A DNA stretch of 42,920 nt from Streptomyces ipomoeae 91-03 (lineage in GTDB: Bacteria; Actinomycetota; Actinomycetes; Streptomycetales; Streptomycetaceae), in NCBI RefSeq assembly GCF_000317595.1, contig NZ_AEJC01000262.1, positions 1-42,920 of the forward strand. Reading direction: 5' to 3'. The position numbers were made by a program, and so were the translations under genes. Below the pieces are notes generated by a model. It saw only the letters and a program-made list of their open reading frames with translations. It ran no database searches and had not been told where the DNA came from. This document shows positions 41,782 to 42,920 of this stretch, piece by piece. The stretch's first letter is position 1. Each line of letters begins with the position of its first letter.

Positions 41782-42920
41782 ATGACGGCTGAGGCAGCAC
41801 AGAGGTGGGGGTCGACCCTCGATTCGGTCGTGGTGTACGCGCGGGGCGCGGTCTGCCGCCGTCTGGCCCGGGGCATTGTGCCGCCCGACGGCCGGGTACG
41901 GGTGACGGGACTGCCCCGCTCGCTGGACCCGGGCTCGCTGCGGGCCCGTGTCCTGGGCGCACCTGGGGTCCGTGTCACCGAAGCCCGGGTGGAGGTCGAG
42001 GCCCAGCCGCTCGGCACGGACACGCCCGACGAGTTGCGGCGCGAGGTCGAGCGGCTGCGCGACGAGTATGCGGCGGCACAGGGACGCCGGGACCGGCAGC
42101 TGGGCCTGATCGATGAAGTGAGGGCTCTGCACCCGATCCCACCTCCCCGCAGGCGCGAGGACCCGCACCGCCGCACCCCGGTCGACGCGTGGCTGGAGCT
42201 CGCCGACTTCGTCGACGAGCGGCTGACGGGACTGCACACCCGCCTCGTCGAGCTGGAGGATGCGCTGCGCGACGTCGAGCACAAGCTCGCCGTCGCCGCC
42301 GACAGGCTCGCCCGCGCCTCCACCGACGCACCGTCAGCGCATGTGGAGACCACGGTCTGCGCGGTCCTGACCCTCGACGGCACCGGTGACGCGCAGCCCG
42401 AGGTGGAGCTGGAGTACGGGGTGCCGGGCGCCGTCTGGGTGCCGACCTACCGTCTTGCGCACCGTCAGGGCGACGGCAGTGGCCGTCTGGTGCTGCGTGC
42501 CTCGGTCGCCCAGCGGACCGGCGAGGACTGGACCGGCGTGCGCATCGCCCTGGCCACCGCCGACCTTCAGCGCCGCACCGACCTCCCGAGGCTCCGCTCG
42601 ATCCGGATCGGACGCCGTCAGCCCGCCCCCGCACCCTCCGGCTGGCGCGAGCCTCCGGCAGGGCTCGCCGATCTGTTCACCGGGTACGAGGCAGCCGGCC
42701 CCCGCCCTGCCACGACCGCCGCACCTGCGGCTGTCGTGGCCGGCTCCGCGCCCGTGGGTGCCGCGGACGGCTCCGCGTCCGGTCCCGTTCCGCCACCGCC
42801 GCCTCCCCCGCCGCCGGCCTCGCAGGGCTACGGCGGTCCGCCGGCCGCGGTCCCGGTGCCCGGTGGCGCGTACAACCCCTCCCCGGTGTCGTTCGGCGGC
42901 GGGATGGCCGACCTCGCGCA
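41782..42920 (+). CDS. MuiA-like DUF4139/DUF4140 protein (partial, runs off the window)
   Basis: At least 379 residues are coded in an open frame to the window's right edge. The N-terminal DUF4140-like part (LDSVVVYARGAVCRRLARGI, GRVRVTGLPRSLDPGSLRAR) is followed by a coiled region (~90-190; DELRREVERLRDEYAAAQGR) and then the DUF4139 domain start (VELEYGVPGAVWVPTYRLAH, RTGEDWTGVRIALATADLQ). A Pro-rich run of nine prolines lies near residue 340. MuiA-type proteins were named for a mucoidy-inhibitor effect; the biochemical role is unknown. ATG 41782 follows GGCGGAG. The C-terminus lies outside the window. Confidence 0.88.
   Translation, partial: MTAEAAQRWGSTLDSVVVYARGAVCRRLARGIVPPDGRVRVTGLPRSLDPGSLRARVLGAPGVRVTEARVEVEAQPLGTDTPDELRREVERLRDEYAAAQGRRDRQLGLIDEVRALHPIPPPRRREDPHRRTPVDAWLELADFVDERLTGLHTRLVELEDALRDVEHKLAVAADRLARASTDAPSAHVETTVCAVLTLDGTGDAQPEVELEYGVPGAVWVPTYRLAHRQGDGSGRLVLRASVAQRTGEDWTGVRIALATADLQRRTDLPRLRSIRIGRRQPAPAPSGWREPPAGLADLFTGYEAAGPRPATTAAPAAVVAGSAPVGAADGSASGPVPPPPPPPPPASQGYGGPPAAVPVPGGAYNPSPVSFGGGMADLA

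Overview
The window looks like a stretch of a Streptomyces (or close actinomycete) chromosome. GC is very high with strong third-position GC bias, leucine TTA codons are almost absent, and the gene families fit: Spo0M, two SpoIIE-type phosphatases, PucR and IclR regulators, a PPOX flavin/F420 enzyme and a single complete mce lipid-transport locus. I saw no rRNA, tRNA, insertion sequence or CRISPR array.

Layout. (1) 0.2-5.7 kb is a cell-envelope block: an internally deleted MMPL transporter remnant, spo0M, a LytR-CpsA-Psr (LCP) ligase, a BlaI-type repressor with an M56 (BlaR-like) protease, and a small two-helix membrane protein overlapping a TatA-like gene. Four copies of one perfect operator, TCTACA-N4-TGTAGA, sit in front of these units and next to blaI, so the block reads as a compact local BlaI regulon. 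(2) 5.7-8.4 kb holds a zinc-ribbon/peptidoglycan-binding membrane protein and a secreted PI-PLC-like protein. (3) 8.5-12.3 kb is an RbsA/RbsC/RbsB-type sugar importer. (4) 12.4-18.6 kb holds a 979-residue GAF-GAF-SpoIIE-ATPase protein, a cyclase-family enzyme, a PucR-type regulator carrying a TTA codon, and a divergent HSL-type esterase. (5) 18.6-19.2 kb is a gene-free block with three kinds of tandem repeat. (6) 19.2-26.6 kb holds a PPOX enzyme, an acyltransferase-3 membrane protein, a GH16-like secreted protein, an IclR regulator, a membrane SpoIIE phosphatase, two gene remnants and a CPBP protease. (7) 26.6-37.6 kb is an 11-gene mce operon on the minus strand: mceG, two yrbE permeases, mceA to mceF and two Mce-associated proteins, most joined by 4-base ATGA/GTGA overlaps. 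(8) 37.8-42.9 kb holds an ECF-like sigma factor with a membrane segment, a lytic transglycosylase, a decayed FAD oxidoreductase and the start of a MuiA/DUF4139 protein.

The most striking general feature is the number of broken genes, each broken in a different way: two in-frame deletions (MMPL), a one-base frameshift (mceD), an 8-bp tandem duplication (mceE), an in-frame TAG (sigma factor), and a large deletion plus frameshifts plus a palindromic-element insertion (FAD oxidoreductase). The variety argues against one kind of systematic sequencing error, but read-level confirmation is the decisive test. The best candidate for an undescribed system is the BlaI-operator block, in which a sensor-less M56 protease and BlaI repressor would control wall-polymer ligation (LCP), an envelope TatA-like gene pair and spo0M.
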